Origin: DATMRS01 sp035566015
Lineage (GTDB): Bacteria > Pseudomonadota > Alphaproteobacteria > Sphingomonadales > Sphingomonadaceae
Assembly: GCA_035566015.1 (NCBI GenBank)
Contig: DATMRS010000009.1
Location: forward strand, 62,001-126,000
Reading direction: 5' to 3'
Length of the DNA: 64,000 nucleotides
The notes beneath the pieces are model-generated. The model had not been told where the DNA came from. It saw nothing but the letters and a program-made list of their open reading frames with translations, and made no database searches. A program made the translations under genes and the position numbers. This document shows positions 16,255 through 25,451 of this stretch, piece after piece (position 1 is the stretch's first letter; every line of letters starts with the position of its first letter).

Positions 16255-17700
16255 TTAGCTTGCCGCCGGGAGACGGAGGCGGACCTGGAGGCCGCCCAGA
16301 TCCTCGCTCTCCTCAAGCGACACCGCGCCCTCGTAAATCTCCGCCACGTCGCGCACGATCGCGAGGCCGAGGCCGGTGCCGGGCTTGCCGGTATCGAGCC
16401 GCGCGCCGCGCTGGAAGAGCTTGTCGCGCTGCTCCGCCGGGATGCCCGGCCCGTCATCCTCGATGACGATGTCGATATGATCGGGATCGCGCTCGACCGT
16501 CACAAACACGCGGCTGCCGCCATATTTGGCGGCATTCTCGATCAGATTGCCGAGCATCTCCTCCAGATCCTGATGCTCGACATGGACCACCGCTTCCTTG
16601 TCGCCGGCCAGATCGATCGTGACGTGGCGGTGCAGGCGCGACACCGCGCGCTCGACCGCCTTCAGCGCCGGCCACACTTTCGAGCGGCTCTGCGCGCTGC
16701 CGCGCCGGCCGACGGCGCGCGCGCGGGCGAGGTGGTGGTCGACCTGCCGGCGCATCGTCGTCGCCTCGCGGATCACCGTATCGACGAGATCGGGGCTCTT
16801 GGCGGTCGCCTCGTTCATGATGACGGTGAGCGGCGTCTTGAGCGCATGGGCGAGGTTGCCCGCATGGCGCCGCGCTTCCTCCGCCTGCTTTTCATTGTGG
16901 CTGAGCAGCCCGTTCAGTTCCTCGACCATCGGCGCGATCTCGATCGGCATTCGCTCGTCGACGCGGCTGGCATGGCCGGTGCGCACCGCATTGATCTCGC
17001 GCCGTATCTTGCGCAGCGGCCACAGGCCATAGACCGCCTGCAAGGCCGACAGGATGACAAGCCCGAGGCCGAGCATCGCGAAGGAACGCACCAGCGTGCG
17101 GCGCAGGGCGGCGATCTGCTCGTCGAGCGCGGCGCGGCTCTGCGCGACCTGGAAGCGCCAGATGGTCTTCGACCCGGGCAGTCTTATGTCGCGCTCGACG
17201 ACGCGCAGCGGCTCGTTGGGAAATTCGGTGCTGTCATAGACGTGGATGTCCCAGTCATGATGCGACAGCTTCACGTCGAGGAGGCGATCCCAGAGCGAGC
17301 GCGATCGGAACGGTTCGAATCCCGCGCCACTGATCTGATAGTAAAGGCCCGAATAGGGTTCGAGGAAGCGCTGGTCGGCGAGCGGGCGGTTGAAGCGCAC
17401 CTCGCCCACCGGCCCGATTTCCGACGAGGCCGCCATAGCCGTCAGCACATATTCGAGCTGCGCATCGAAATTGCGCGTGATCGCCGACGTCAGCACCCTG
17501 TCCAGCGCCAGCCCGCCGCCGACCAGCAGGACGAGAATCCAGACCGTCGCCACCACGATCATCCGCCGGGTGAGCGATCCGGTGCTGCCCGGCAGGCGTC
17601 GCTTGCGGCGGCGGCTGTCGATCAGGATGACGACGCCGTCCCGCAGCCGCCAACGCATCTGGCGCATGAGCAGCGCGAGGCGCGGCAGCCGGAGAGTCAT
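16255..17700 (-). CDS. sensor histidine kinase, PhoQ-like
   Basis: A 481-residue membrane kinase. TM1 is at about 47-66 and TM2 at about 205-225; the periplasmic sensor of about 135 residues lies between. A HAMP-like stretch follows (WPLRKIRREINAVRTG). The phosphoacceptor is H285 in NLAHALKTPL. The ATPase core has NLIENAAKYG (N box), EDDGPGIP (G1), LFQRGARLD (F box) and GTGLGLAIV (G2). Downstream of its response regulator with 11 bp between them, so the two are co-transcribed. The periplasmic domain does not show an acidic Mg2+-binding patch clear enough to name the signal. Confidence 0.9.
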   Translation of the reverse strand: MTLRLPRLALLMRQMRWRLRDGVVILIDSRRRKRRLPGSTGSLTRRMIVVATVWILVLLVGGGLALDRVLTSAITRNFDAQLEYVLTAMAASSEIGPVGEVRFNRPLADQRFLEPYSGLYYQISGAGFEPFRSRSLWDRLLDVKLSHHDWDIHVYDSTEFPNEPLRVVERDIRLPGSKTIWRFQVAQSRAALDEQIAALRRTLVRSFAMLGLGLVILSALQAVYGLWPLRKIRREINAVRTGHASRVDERMPIEIAPMVEELNGLLSHNEKQAEEARRHAGNLAHALKTPLTVIMNEATAKSPDLVDTVIREATTMRRQVDHHLARARAVGRRGSAQSRSKVWPALKAVERAVSRLHRHVTIDLAGDKEAVVHVEHQDLEEMLGNLIENAAKYGGSRVFVTVERDPDHIDIVIEDDGPGIPAEQRDKLFQRGARLDTGKPGTGLGLAIVRDVAEIYEGAVSLEESEDLGGLQVRLRLPAAS

Positions 17701-17711
17701 ACGCCTATCCG

Positions 17712-18389
17712 TCAGGCCGCGGCCCCGTCCTCGGGATCTTCAAGGCTATAGCCGAGGCCGCGGATGGTGGTGATGACGTCGGGGCCGAGCTTCTTGCGGA
17801 TGCGCGTGACGAACACCTCGATCGTGTTCGAATCGCGATCGAAATCCTGATCGTAAATATGCTCGATCAACTCGGTGCGGCTCACCACCTTGCCCTTGTG
17901 GTGGAGCAGGTAGGAGAGCAATTTATATTCCTGCGCGGTGAGCTTCACCGGCTCGCCAGCGAGCGTCACCTTGCCCGATCGCGTGTCGAGGCGCACGTCG
18001 CCGGCGGTCAGCTCCGACGAGGCATTGCCCGAGGCGCGGCGGATCAGCGCGCGCAAACGGGCGATCAGCTCCTCGGTCTGGAACGGCTTGGCGAGATAAT
18101 CGTCGGCGCCCGCGTCCAGCCCCGCCACCTTGTCCGACCAGCTGTCGCGCGCGGTGAGGACGAGGACGGGCGTTTCCTTCCCCTCCTTGCGCCAGCGGTC
18201 GAGCACCGTCAGCCCGTCTATTTCGGGCAGGCCGAGATCGAGGACGATCGCGTCATAATTCTCGGTGGAGCCCAGAAAATGGCCGTCCTCGCCATCGGTC
18301 GCGAGGTCGATCGCATAGCCCGCCCCTTCCAGCGTCGCGCGAAGCTGGCGGCCGAGATTGGGTTCGTCCTCGACGATCAAAACGCGCAT
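17712..18389 (-). CDS. OmpR/PhoP-type response regulator
   Basis: A 225-residue regulator. The receiver domain (1-115) has the acidic pocket ED7-8, phosphoacceptor D51 (IVLDLGLPE), T79 (VLTARDS) and K101 (YLAKPF). The winged-helix output domain (125-220) includes LTAQEYKLLSYLLHHKGKVVSR and TIEVFVTRIRKKLGPD. Partner of the kinase encoded just downstream. A PepSY protein gene lies 51 bp upstream on the same strand, an arrangement seen in many proteobacteria where the PepSY protein is a target or modulator of the system. Confidence 0.93.
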   Translation of the reverse strand: MRVLIVEDEPNLGRQLRATLEGAGYAIDLATDGEDGHFLGSTENYDAIVLDLGLPEIDGLTVLDRWRKEGKETPVLVLTARDSWSDKVAGLDAGADDYLAKPFQTEELIARLRALIRRASGNASSELTAGDVRLDTRSGKVTLAGEPVKLTAQEYKLLSYLLHHKGKVVSRTELIEHIYDQDFDRDSNTIEVFVTRIRKKLGPDVITTIRGLGYSLEDPEDGAAA

Positions 18390-18440
18390 TCCTTCGTCTC
18401 CCCTGTCAGACGGCGCCGCGAACGGCCGCCAATGGCCGCA

Positions 18441-18752
18441 TCATTCGCCCGAGCGGCGGATTATGCGGCCCGTGCGCCCATCCACGTCGATCCAGATCAT
18501 GGTGCCCGCCCGCATGAACTTCATCCGATAGACGTTCGCGTCGGGATCATATTCCGGCCGGCCCAGATAGTCGCCCTGCACCTGCGACACCACATGTCGT
18601 TCGAGCTGCGGCAGCGGCTGGCTGCGCCCGCTGCGCACCGCATCGAGCGCGGCGTCCTGGTCGCGCCGATGGCCTTGCCCCGCCGCGACATCGGCACCCG
18701 CCACCATGACCACGCCCAGCGCGCAGCAGACCAACATGTGCTTCATCGACAT
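18441..18752 (-). CDS. small secreted PepSY-like protein
   Basis: A 103-residue protein with a signal peptide (MSMKHMLVCCALGVVMVAGADVA...), then one PepSY-type fold. VQGDYLGRPEYDPDANVYRM and TMIWIDVDGRTGRIIRR match the VxG...Y.v.v...G....v.vDa.tG.vl pattern. PepSY proteins are periplasmic and often inhibit peptidases or modulate a linked two-component system. First gene of a PepSY - response regulator - kinase operon. Confidence 0.8.
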   Translation of the reverse strand: MSMKHMLVCCALGVVMVAGADVAAGQGHRRDQDAALDAVRSGRSQPLPQLERHVVSQVQGDYLGRPEYDPDANVYRMKFMRAGTMIWIDVDGRTGRIIRRSGE

Positions 18753-18850
18753 GGGCTTGTGGCATAGGCAGGGGGGATTGAATAGGCCATGAATATAGGG
18801 GCGCCCCCTGCTCGGTTGAGCGCAACGCGCTTCGCCCTTATGGGACCGCG

Positions 18851-20629
18851 ATGGCTGCCCCGATCCTCGCTTATGAATCGCTCGGTCTGATCCAGGGATC
18901 GGGCTGGCTGTTCCGCAACCTCGACATACAGGTGCAGCCGCGCGACCGGCTGGCGCTGATCGGCCGCAACGGCGCGGGCAAGACGACCCTGCTCAAGCTG
19001 CTCGCCGGCCGGATCGACCCTGATGAGGGACGGCGGACGATCGTGCCGGGCACGCGCGTCGTCCTGCTGGAACAGGAACCGTCGATGGCGGGTCATGCGA
19101 CTTTGCGCGACTTCGCGCTCGCCGGTCCCGATGCGCCGCCCGCGCATGAGGTGGAAGCGATCGCCGACCGGATCGGGATCGACCTGGGCCGCGAGGCGGA
19201 AACCGCCTCGGGCGGCGAGCGGCGCCGGGCCGCGATCGCGCGCGCGCTGGCGCAGGACCCTGAGGTGCTTCTCCTCGACGAGCCGACCAACCATCTCGAC
19301 ATCGCCGCGATCGACTGGCTGGAGCAATGGCTGGAGCGCTTCACCGGCGCGTTCGTCGTCATCAGCCATGACCGCACCTTCCTCACCCGCCTCACCCGCC
19401 AGACGCTGTGGCTCGATCGCGGCGCGATCCGCCGGGCGGAGATCGGCTTCGGCGGCTTCGAGGCCTGGACCGAGAAGGTCTATGAGGAGGAGGCGCGCGC
19501 GGCCGAGAAGCTGGATGCCAAGCTGAAGCTCGAACTCCACTGGCTCCAGCGCGGCGTCACCGCGCGGCGGCGGCGCAATCAGGGTCGTCTCGCCAAGCTG
19601 AACGAAATGCGCGCGCAACGCGCCGCGATGATCGGGCCGCAAGGCGTCGCCAATCTGAAGACCGGCACCGACGACGTGCGCACCAAGACGGTAATCGACG
19701 CCGAGAATGTGGCGAAGCGGTTCGGCGATCGCACCGTGATCCGCGATTTCACGCTGCGCATCCAGCGCGGCGACCGGATCGGCATCGTCGGCGCGAACGG
19801 TGCGGGCAAGACCACCTTACTGCGCCTGCTGACCGGCGAATTGCCGCCCGACGAGGGGAGCGTCCGTCTCGCGAAGACGCTGGATGGCGTCATCATCGAT
19901 CAGCAGCGCAAGCTGATGGCCCCCGACAAGCGCGTGCGCGATATCCTCGCCGACGGGGGCGACTGGATCGAGGTGCTGGGCGAGAAGAAGCACATCCAGG
20001 GCTATCTGAAGGATTTCCTGTTCGAGCCGGGGCTGGTCGATGCCCGTGTGAGCACGCTCTCGGGCGGCGAGCGTTCGCGCCTCCTGCTCGCGCGCGAGTT
20101 CGCGCGGCGCTCCAATCTTCTCGTCCTCGACGAGCCGACCAACGATCTCGACCTCGAAACGCTCGACCTGCTGCAGGAGGTGATCGCCGATTATGACGGC
20201 ACCGTCCTGATCGTCAGCCACGATCGCGATTTCCTCGATCGCACGGTGACGGTGACGCTGGGGCTCGACGGTTCGGGCAAGGTCGATGTGGTCGCGGGCG
20301 GCTATGCCGATTGGGAGCGCAAGCGCGAGGTGGCGGCGCCCCGGCCGAAGAAGGCGTCTGCGGCACCCGTAAAGCCCGCCGCCGCCGCGCCGCGCACCAA
20401 GCTCAGCTACAAGGACCAGCGCGATCTCGATCGGCTGCCGGGCGAGATCGAGGCGCTGGAAGCGGCGATCGCGCGAGACGAGGCGGCGCTGGCCGATCCC
20501 GATCTCTATGCGCGCGATCCGGCGCGCTTCACCGCATTGACGGACGCGATCGACGACGCGCGCCGCCGCAAGGACGAGGCCGAGACGCGCTGGCTGGAGC
20601 TGGCGGAGAAAGCCGAAGCGCTGCGGTGA
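18851..20629 (+). CDS. uup: ABC-F ATPase, Uup-like
   Basis: A 592-residue soluble protein with two ABC domains and no membrane part. Domain 1: GRNGAGKTT Walker A, ASGGERRRAAIARAL signature, LLLDEPTNHLD Walker B. A linker of about 80 residues rich in charged residues follows (EKLDAKLKLELHWLQRGVTARRRR). Domain 2: GANGAGKTT, LSGGERSRLLLAREF, LVLDEPTNDLD. The C-terminal 80 residues form a coiled coil (QRDLDRLPGEIEALEAAIA...), the feature that separates Uup from EttA. Uup acts on ribosomes and affects precise excision of transposons. Divergent from the PepSY operon. Confidence 0.92.
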   Translation: MAAPILAYESLGLIQGSGWLFRNLDIQVQPRDRLALIGRNGAGKTTLLKLLAGRIDPDEGRRTIVPGTRVVLLEQEPSMAGHATLRDFALAGPDAPPAHEVEAIADRIGIDLGREAETASGGERRRAAIARALAQDPEVLLLDEPTNHLDIAAIDWLEQWLERFTGAFVVISHDRTFLTRLTRQTLWLDRGAIRRAEIGFGGFEAWTEKVYEEEARAAEKLDAKLKLELHWLQRGVTARRRRNQGRLAKLNEMRAQRAAMIGPQGVANLKTGTDDVRTKTVIDAENVAKRFGDRTVIRDFTLRIQRGDRIGIVGANGAGKTTLLRLLTGELPPDEGSVRLAKTLDGVIIDQQRKLMAPDKRVRDILADGGDWIEVLGEKKHIQGYLKDFLFEPGLVDARVSTLSGGERSRLLLAREFARRSNLLVLDEPTNDLDLETLDLLQEVIADYDGTVLIVSHDRDFLDRTVTVTLGLDGSGKVDVVAGGYADWERKREVAAPRPKKASAAPVKPAAAAPRTKLSYKDQRDLDRLPGEIEALEAAIARDEAALADPDLYARDPARFTALTDAIDDARRRKDEAETRWLELAEKAEALR

Positions 20630-20680
20630 AACTTTGCCGGCACAGGTGAAACGACCCGCGCATTCGTGCGTTGTGGCCGC

Positions 20681-20941
20681 ATGGCAGAGCTTCCCTATCC
20701 CGTGCTGCTCTTCTTCTTCGCGATGATCATCGTGTCGGTGGCGCTTGTCGTGATCGGCCTGAAGTTGCGCGGCAGTTTCTTCTTCGCGTCGCGGTGGAGC
20801 GCGCTGGGCTGGGCTATATTATGCGCCCTGCCCTTTTTCGCGAGCTACACCTACACGCACAGCTTCGAGCACAAGTCGCCCGAAGTGAGCGGGCCCGCGC
20901 CGCCGACGCCGCTACAGGCGCCACAGCGGCCAACAGGTTGA
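20681..20941 (+). CDS. small two-TM membrane protein of unknown function
   Basis: An 86-residue protein with two hydrophobic helices (PVLLFFFAMIIVSVALVVIGL and SALGWAILCALPFFASYTY), then a Pro-rich hydrophilic tail. It lies 51 bp after uup on the same strand and ends 4 bp from the convergent gshA stop. The start at 20681 (MAELPYPV) is preferred; an ATG 15 bp earlier is also in frame. I recognise no family. Confidence 0.6.
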   Translation: MAELPYPVLLFFFAMIIVSVALVVIGLKLRGSFFFASRWSALGWAILCALPFFASYTYTHSFEHKSPEVSGPAPPTPLQAPQRPTG

Positions 20942-20945
20942 GGCG

Positions 20946-22319
20946 TCAGAAGCGCATCTCCTCATAGACGCGGGCGACATCGCCCCGCCACTCGCCATGA
21001 TAACGGTCGAGCAGGCGTTGCGCCGGCGGCTTGCCCGTCGCCAGCACCTCGCGCAGCGGATCGAGGAAGCCTGATTCGGTGTCGCCTATCTCATTGCGCC
21101 GATCGCGCGCGGCAAGCCCTGCGCCCGCGATCTCGACGATCTGCTTACCCAGTTCCTGAAAGCTGCGCCCGCGCGGGCCGCGCGCCGCGAGGCCAAGGCG
21201 AGGCACCTCGTCGCGGATGCGGTGATGGTCCTCGATCGTCCAGTGCTTCACCTCGTCCCACGCCGCATCGAGCGCGGTTTCGTCGTAGAGCAGCCCCACC
21301 CAGAAGGCCGGCAGCGCGCAGATCGTGCTCCACGGCCCGCCGTCCGCGCCGCGCATTTCGAGGAAGCTTTTCAGCCGCACCTCGGGGAAGGCGGTGGACA
21401 GATGGTCAGCCCAGTCGCCCCGCGTCGGCTTCTCGCCCGGCAATACCGTCAGATCGCCCTTCAGGAAGTCGCGGAACGAATGCCCCGCCGCATTGATGTA
21501 CCCTCCGTCGCGGAAGACGAAATACATCGGCACGTCGAGCATATAGTCGGCATAGCGTTCGTAGCCGAAGCCCTCCTCGAACACGAAGGGCAGCATGCCG
21601 GTGCGGTGCGGATCGGTGTCGGTCCAGATATGGCTGCGATAGGAGAGATAGCCATTGGGCTTGCCCTCCAGGAAAGGCGAATTGGCGAACAGCGCGGTGG
21701 CGAGCGGCTGAAGCGCGAGGCTGACGCGGAACTTCTTCACCATGTCCGCCTCGCTCGCATAATCGAGGTTGGTCTGGATGGTGCAGGTCCGCAGCATCAT
21801 GTCGAGGCCGAGGCTGCCGACTTTCGGCATGTGATCGAGCATGATCGCATAGCGGCCCTTGGGCATGATCGGCAGTTCGTCGCGCCTCTTGTCGGGCCAC
21901 ATGCCAAGGCCGAGGAAGCCGAGGCCGAGCGTTTCGCCCACCGCCTTCACCTGATTGAGGTGCCGCCCCGTCTCGGCGCAGGTCTGGTGCAGATTTTCGA
22001 GCGGCGCGCCCGAAAGCTCAAGCTGCCCCGCCGGCTCCAGGCTGACATTGCCGTCGGGGCCGGCGAGCGCGATGACGTTGTCGCCCTCGTAAATCGGCTC
22101 CCAGCCAAACTGGGTCAGGCCACGCAGAAGATCGCGGATGCCACCTTCCTCGGCATAGGAAGGCGCACGATGATCGGCGATCCGATAGACGAACTTCTCA
22201 TGCTCGGTGCCGATCCGCCAGCGTTCCTTCGGCTTTTCACCGCCCGAAAAGATCGCGATCAGATCGTCGCGCGTTTCGATCGGCGGGTCCGCCTCGGCGC
22301 TGATAGTGCGTGTGCTCAT
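20946..22319 (-). CDS. gshA: glutamate-cysteine ligase, plant/alphaproteobacterial type
   Basis: A 457-residue enzyme making gamma-glutamylcysteine from Glu, Cys and ATP, the first step of glutathione synthesis. It belongs to the GCS2/plant-type class (RIGTEHEKFVYR, SLEPAGQLELSGAPLENLHQT, MMLRTCTIQTNLDY, FLEMRGADGGPW), which is typical of alphaproteobacteria and unrelated in length to the E. coli type. Length is as expected. It lies 64 bp downstream of the rsmE stop on the opposite side of a short gap; gshB is not in the window. Confidence 0.93.
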   Translation of the reverse strand: MSTRTISAEADPPIETRDDLIAIFSGGEKPKERWRIGTEHEKFVYRIADHRAPSYAEEGGIRDLLRGLTQFGWEPIYEGDNVIALAGPDGNVSLEPAGQLELSGAPLENLHQTCAETGRHLNQVKAVGETLGLGFLGLGMWPDKRRDELPIMPKGRYAIMLDHMPKVGSLGLDMMLRTCTIQTNLDYASEADMVKKFRVSLALQPLATALFANSPFLEGKPNGYLSYRSHIWTDTDPHRTGMLPFVFEEGFGYERYADYMLDVPMYFVFRDGGYINAAGHSFRDFLKGDLTVLPGEKPTRGDWADHLSTAFPEVRLKSFLEMRGADGGPWSTICALPAFWVGLLYDETALDAAWDEVKHWTIEDHHRIRDEVPRLGLAARGPRGRSFQELGKQIVEIAGAGLAARDRRNEIGDTESGFLDPLREVLATGKPPAQRLLDRYHGEWRGDVARVYEEMRF

Positions 22320-22383
22320 GGGCTGCGCCCATAATCGCAGATCGCCACCCCCGCCAGCCGCTAAGTTGCGAAAGTCGCGTCGC

Positions 22384-23130
22384 TCAGCCGCCCTTCCAGT
22401 CGCCCGCCGCCGCCATCCACAGTGTCACCGCCGCCACCGCCGCCGTATCGGCGCGCAGGATGCGCGGGCCGAGCGACAGACCGCGCGCCTGCGGCAGCGC
22501 CCGGATGGCCGCGCGCTCCTCTTCGGTGAAGCCGCCTTCGGGGCCGATCAGGATCGCCGCCGGCCCTGCCCGCGCGGCTTCGGCAAAGGGCGCGCCGCCT
22601 GCCTCGTCGGCGAAGAGCAGCACCCGGTCGGCGGGAAAGGCGCCCAGCAGCGCGTCGAGCTTTACCGGTTCGCCCAACGCGGGAAGCGCGGTACGGCCGC
22701 ATTGCTCGGCCGCCTCGATCATATGCGCGCGCAGCCGGTCGAGATTGAGCCGATCGACGATCGTGCGCCGGGTGAGGACCGGCACGATGCGCGCGGCGCC
22801 CAGCTCGCACGCTTTCTCGAACACCCAGTCGATCCGGCCCTTCCTGATCGGCGCGACGAGCAGCCAGAGATCGGGCACCGCCTCGCGATCGGCCATTTTA
22901 GCCACGATCCGCACGAGCATGTCGCGCTTGCCGACATGCATTACCTCGGCCAGCCACTCGCCGGTGCGATCGTCGAACAGCCGCACCGGATCGCCCGCCT
23001 TTAGCCGCATCACCTTCGCCAGATAATGCGCCGCCGCGCCGTCCAGCGGCACCTCCGCCCCATCGGACAGCGGTGCGTCGATAAACAGGCGCGGCGTGCT
23101 GGCGGGCGGCCAGGCGGGGACGGCAGGCAT
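22384..23130 (-). CDS. rsmE: 16S rRNA (uracil-1498-N3)-methyltransferase RsmE
   Basis: A 248-residue SPOUT methyltransferase. It has an N-terminal PUA-like part (PRLFIDAPL to VRLFDDRTGEWLAEV), then the knotted domain with KGRIDWVFEKACELGAARIVP, RSxxR-like text, AEQCGRTALP, LIGPEGGFTEEERAAI and LGPRILRADTAAVAA. These are RsmE hallmarks. The start at 23130 (MPAVPAWPP) lies 8 bp past the stop of the dihydroorotase-family gene, so the two are co-transcribed. It methylates U1498 in the decoding region of 16S rRNA. Confidence 0.92.
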   Translation of the reverse strand: MPAVPAWPPASTPRLFIDAPLSDGAEVPLDGAAAHYLAKVMRLKAGDPVRLFDDRTGEWLAEVMHVGKRDMLVRIVAKMADREAVPDLWLLVAPIRKGRIDWVFEKACELGAARIVPVLTRRTIVDRLNLDRLRAHMIEAAEQCGRTALPALGEPVKLDALLGAFPADRVLLFADEAGGAPFAEAARAGPAAILIGPEGGFTEEERAAIRALPQARGLSLGPRILRADTAAVAAVTLWMAAAGDWKGG

Positions 23131-23138
23131 GGACTGGC

Positions 23139-24473
23139 TCAGGTGGCGGGGCGCCAGGTCGATTCGAAACGGATCGGCTTGCCTTCGGCGCGATCGGCGA
23201 GGGTGTTTTCCCACATCACGCGCCGGCCGCGAATGATCGTGCCGATCGGCCGGCCGGTGAGCGTCATCCCCGTGAAGGGCGACCAGCCGCATTTGGAGGC
23301 GATCCAGCTTTCCTCGATCGCCCAGCGCGCCTTCAGGTCGACGATCGAGAAGTCGGCATCATAACCCGCCGCGATTCGCCCCTTGCCGACCAGCCCGAAC
23401 ACCCGCTGCGGCCCGGCCGAGGTCAGCTCGATCAACCGCTGGAGCGTCAGCCGCCCCGCCGCGACATGATCGAGCATCAGCGGCAACAGCGTCTGCACGC
23501 CCGGCATGCCGGAGGGCGAGGCGGGATAGGGTTTCGCCTTCTCCTCGCGGGTATGCGGCGCATGGTCCGATCCCATGACGTCGGGCACGCCCTGATTCAG
23601 CCCCGCCCACAGCCCCGCGCGATGCGCGCCCGATCGGATCGGCGGGTTCATCTGCGCGAAGGTGCCGAGGCGCGGATACGCCTCCTCGCCGGCGAGCGTC
23701 AGATGTTGCGGCGTCACCTCGCAAGTGGCGATATCCTTGTGGCCGGCGATATAATCGAACTCCGCCGGATTGCTGATGTGGAGGATATGGATGCGCCGCC
23801 CCGTCCTGCGGGCAAGCGCGATGATCCGACGTGTCGCGAGCAGGGCGCTCTCATCGTCGCGCCAGACGGGATGCGAGGCGGGATCGCCCTCGATCCGCTC
23901 GCCCACCCGCGCGTTCATCCGCGGCTCGTCCTCGGCATGGATCGCGACGCGGCGGCGGCCCGAGCGCAGCACGCGCTCCAGTTCCTTGTCGTCGGATACC
24001 AGCAGGTCGCCGGTGGACGCGCCCATGAAGATTTTCACCCCCGCCGTGCCGGGCAGCATTTCCAGCTCGGCAAGCTGGGGGGCGTTGGCGGCGGTCGCGC
24101 CGACATAGAAGGCATGATCGCACCACATCCGCCCTTCGGCGCGGCGGAGCTTGTCGGCGATCGCCTCGGCCGAATCGGTATTGGGTTTGGTGTTCGGCAT
24201 CTCGAACACGGCGGTGACGCCGCCCAGCACGGCCGATCGGCTGCCCGATTCGAGATCCTCCTTCATCTCCAGCCCCGGCTCGCGGAAATGAACCTGGCTG
24301 TCGATCACGCCGGGCAGGATATCGAGGCCAGTGCAATCGATCGTCTCGCCCGCATCGCCCGTGATGCCGATCCCTGCGATCCGGCCGTCGCGCACGCCGA
24401 CATCGGCCCGCGCCGGGCCGCCGGGCGTATGGACGGTGCCGCCCCGCAGGATGAGGTCGAATGTCGCGGGCAT
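23139..24473 (-). CDS. dihydroorotase-family cyclic amidohydrolase
   Basis: A 444-residue amidohydrolase. The start at 24473 (MPATFDLIL) has AAGGAGA 5 nt upstream. Type I dihydroorotase features: VIDSQVHFREPG, EMPNTKPNT, GVKIFMGAST with the Lys that would be carbamylated, AIHAED, HILHIS and GSDHAPH with the catalytic Asp. The metal-binding HxH motif is QxH here (Q60, H62). This variant is, as far as I recall, common in an alphaproteobacterial subgroup annotated as dihydroorotase, but it departs from the classic enzyme, so exact activity is uncertain. No pyrB is adjacent. Divergent from the ygfZ gene. Confidence 0.82.
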   Translation of the reverse strand: MPATFDLILRGGTVHTPGGPARADVGVRDGRIAGIGITGDAGETIDCTGLDILPGVIDSQVHFREPGLEMKEDLESGSRSAVLGGVTAVFEMPNTKPNTDSAEAIADKLRRAEGRMWCDHAFYVGATAANAPQLAELEMLPGTAGVKIFMGASTGDLLVSDDKELERVLRSGRRRVAIHAEDEPRMNARVGERIEGDPASHPVWRDDESALLATRRIIALARRTGRRIHILHISNPAEFDYIAGHKDIATCEVTPQHLTLAGEEAYPRLGTFAQMNPPIRSGAHRAGLWAGLNQGVPDVMGSDHAPHTREEKAKPYPASPSGMPGVQTLLPLMLDHVAAGRLTLQRLIELTSAGPQRVFGLVGKGRIAAGYDADFSIVDLKARWAIEESWIASKCGWSPFTGMTLTGRPIGTIIRGRRVMWENTLADRAEGKPIRFESTWRPAT

Positions 24474-24577
24474 GGGGTTCTCCTTCACGTCGAAGCCGTT
24501 CCCCCGCCTTCGACCCGTGGAGGCGTCTAGTCAAATGCCGGTTTGCAAAGCGCGTATCGCGCGCTTACCTCCTGGCC

Positions 24578-25345
24578 ATGGCCGCTACCACCCTTGCCGA
24601 TCGTGCCGTCCTGCGCCTCTCGGGCGAAGATGTGCGCGGTTTTCTGCAAGGACTCGTCACTGCCGACGTCACCGCGATCACGCCCGAGGCACCGGGCTGG
24701 GGCGGGCTGCTGACGCCGCAGGGCAAGGTCTTGTTCGATTTCCTGCTCTGGGCCGAGGGGGACGATATCCTCCTCGATTGCGAAGCGGCGGAGGCCGAGG
24801 CGCTTCTCCGGCGCCTGTCGCTCTATCGCCTGCGCCGCCGGATCACCATCGTGCGCGATCTGGCGCGCGCGGTGCATTGGGCGCCGGCGGGCGACTCGGG
24901 CGTTCCCGATCCGCGGCTTGCCGCGCTCGGCCGGCGCTGGATCGACGCGCCGGGCGAGGCGGCGGAGGGCTGGCGCGAGCTGCGCCTGCTCCACGGCATC
25001 GCCGAAGGCGTGGCCGAACTTGGCAGCGACAAGACGCTCTGGCTGGAGGCGAATGCGCGCGAGCTGAACGGCGTCAGCTTCACGAAGGGCTGCTATGTCG
25101 GGCAGGAGAATACCGCCCGCATGCATCATCGCAGCAAGGTGAACCGCCGCCTGCTCGTTTTCCATGCCGACGGCGATCCGGGCGATGCGGCGCGCATCTA
25201 TTATCCCGACCTCGGCCTCGCCGTGGCGCAGGTGCGCGTGGAGGCGATCGCACCACAAATGGTGTTGGGCGGCGTCGCGGCGCGCCCGATCGTCCCCCCC
25301 TGGCTGGCTGAGGCTCTGGCGGTCCCTTCCGAACAAACGCAATAA
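24578..25345 (+). CDS. ygfZ: YgfZ/GcvT-like folate-binding Fe-S assembly protein
   Basis: A 255-residue protein with a GcvT-like fold. The family signature KGCYVGQE is at residues 170-177, with the Cys used in iron-sulfur repair. N-terminal text (LSGEDVRGFLQGLVTADV, GLLTPQGKVLFDFLLW) also fits. YgfZ helps folate-dependent assembly or repair of certain Fe-S enzymes, for example tRNA-modifying MiaB. The start at 24578 (MAATTLAD) follows TACCTCC-type text and aligns with family length. Divergent from the dihydroorotase-family gene with 104 bp between. Confidence 0.9.
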   Translation: MAATTLADRAVLRLSGEDVRGFLQGLVTADVTAITPEAPGWGGLLTPQGKVLFDFLLWAEGDDILLDCEAAEAEALLRRLSLYRLRRRITIVRDLARAVHWAPAGDSGVPDPRLAALGRRWIDAPGEAAEGWRELRLLHGIAEGVAELGSDKTLWLEANARELNGVSFTKGCYVGQENTARMHHRSKVNRRLLVFHADGDPGDAARIYYPDLGLAVAQVRVEAIAPQMVLGGVAARPIVPPWLAEALAVPSEQTQ

Positions 25346-25451
25346 AACTTTCTGGTTGCTGACGGACGAGTTCAGCCTTCACTCAGTTGTCCTGCCCTAT
25401 TCAGGCGGCGAAGGTGGCATCGGCCGCCTCGACGCCAAGGAGTTGGCCGAC

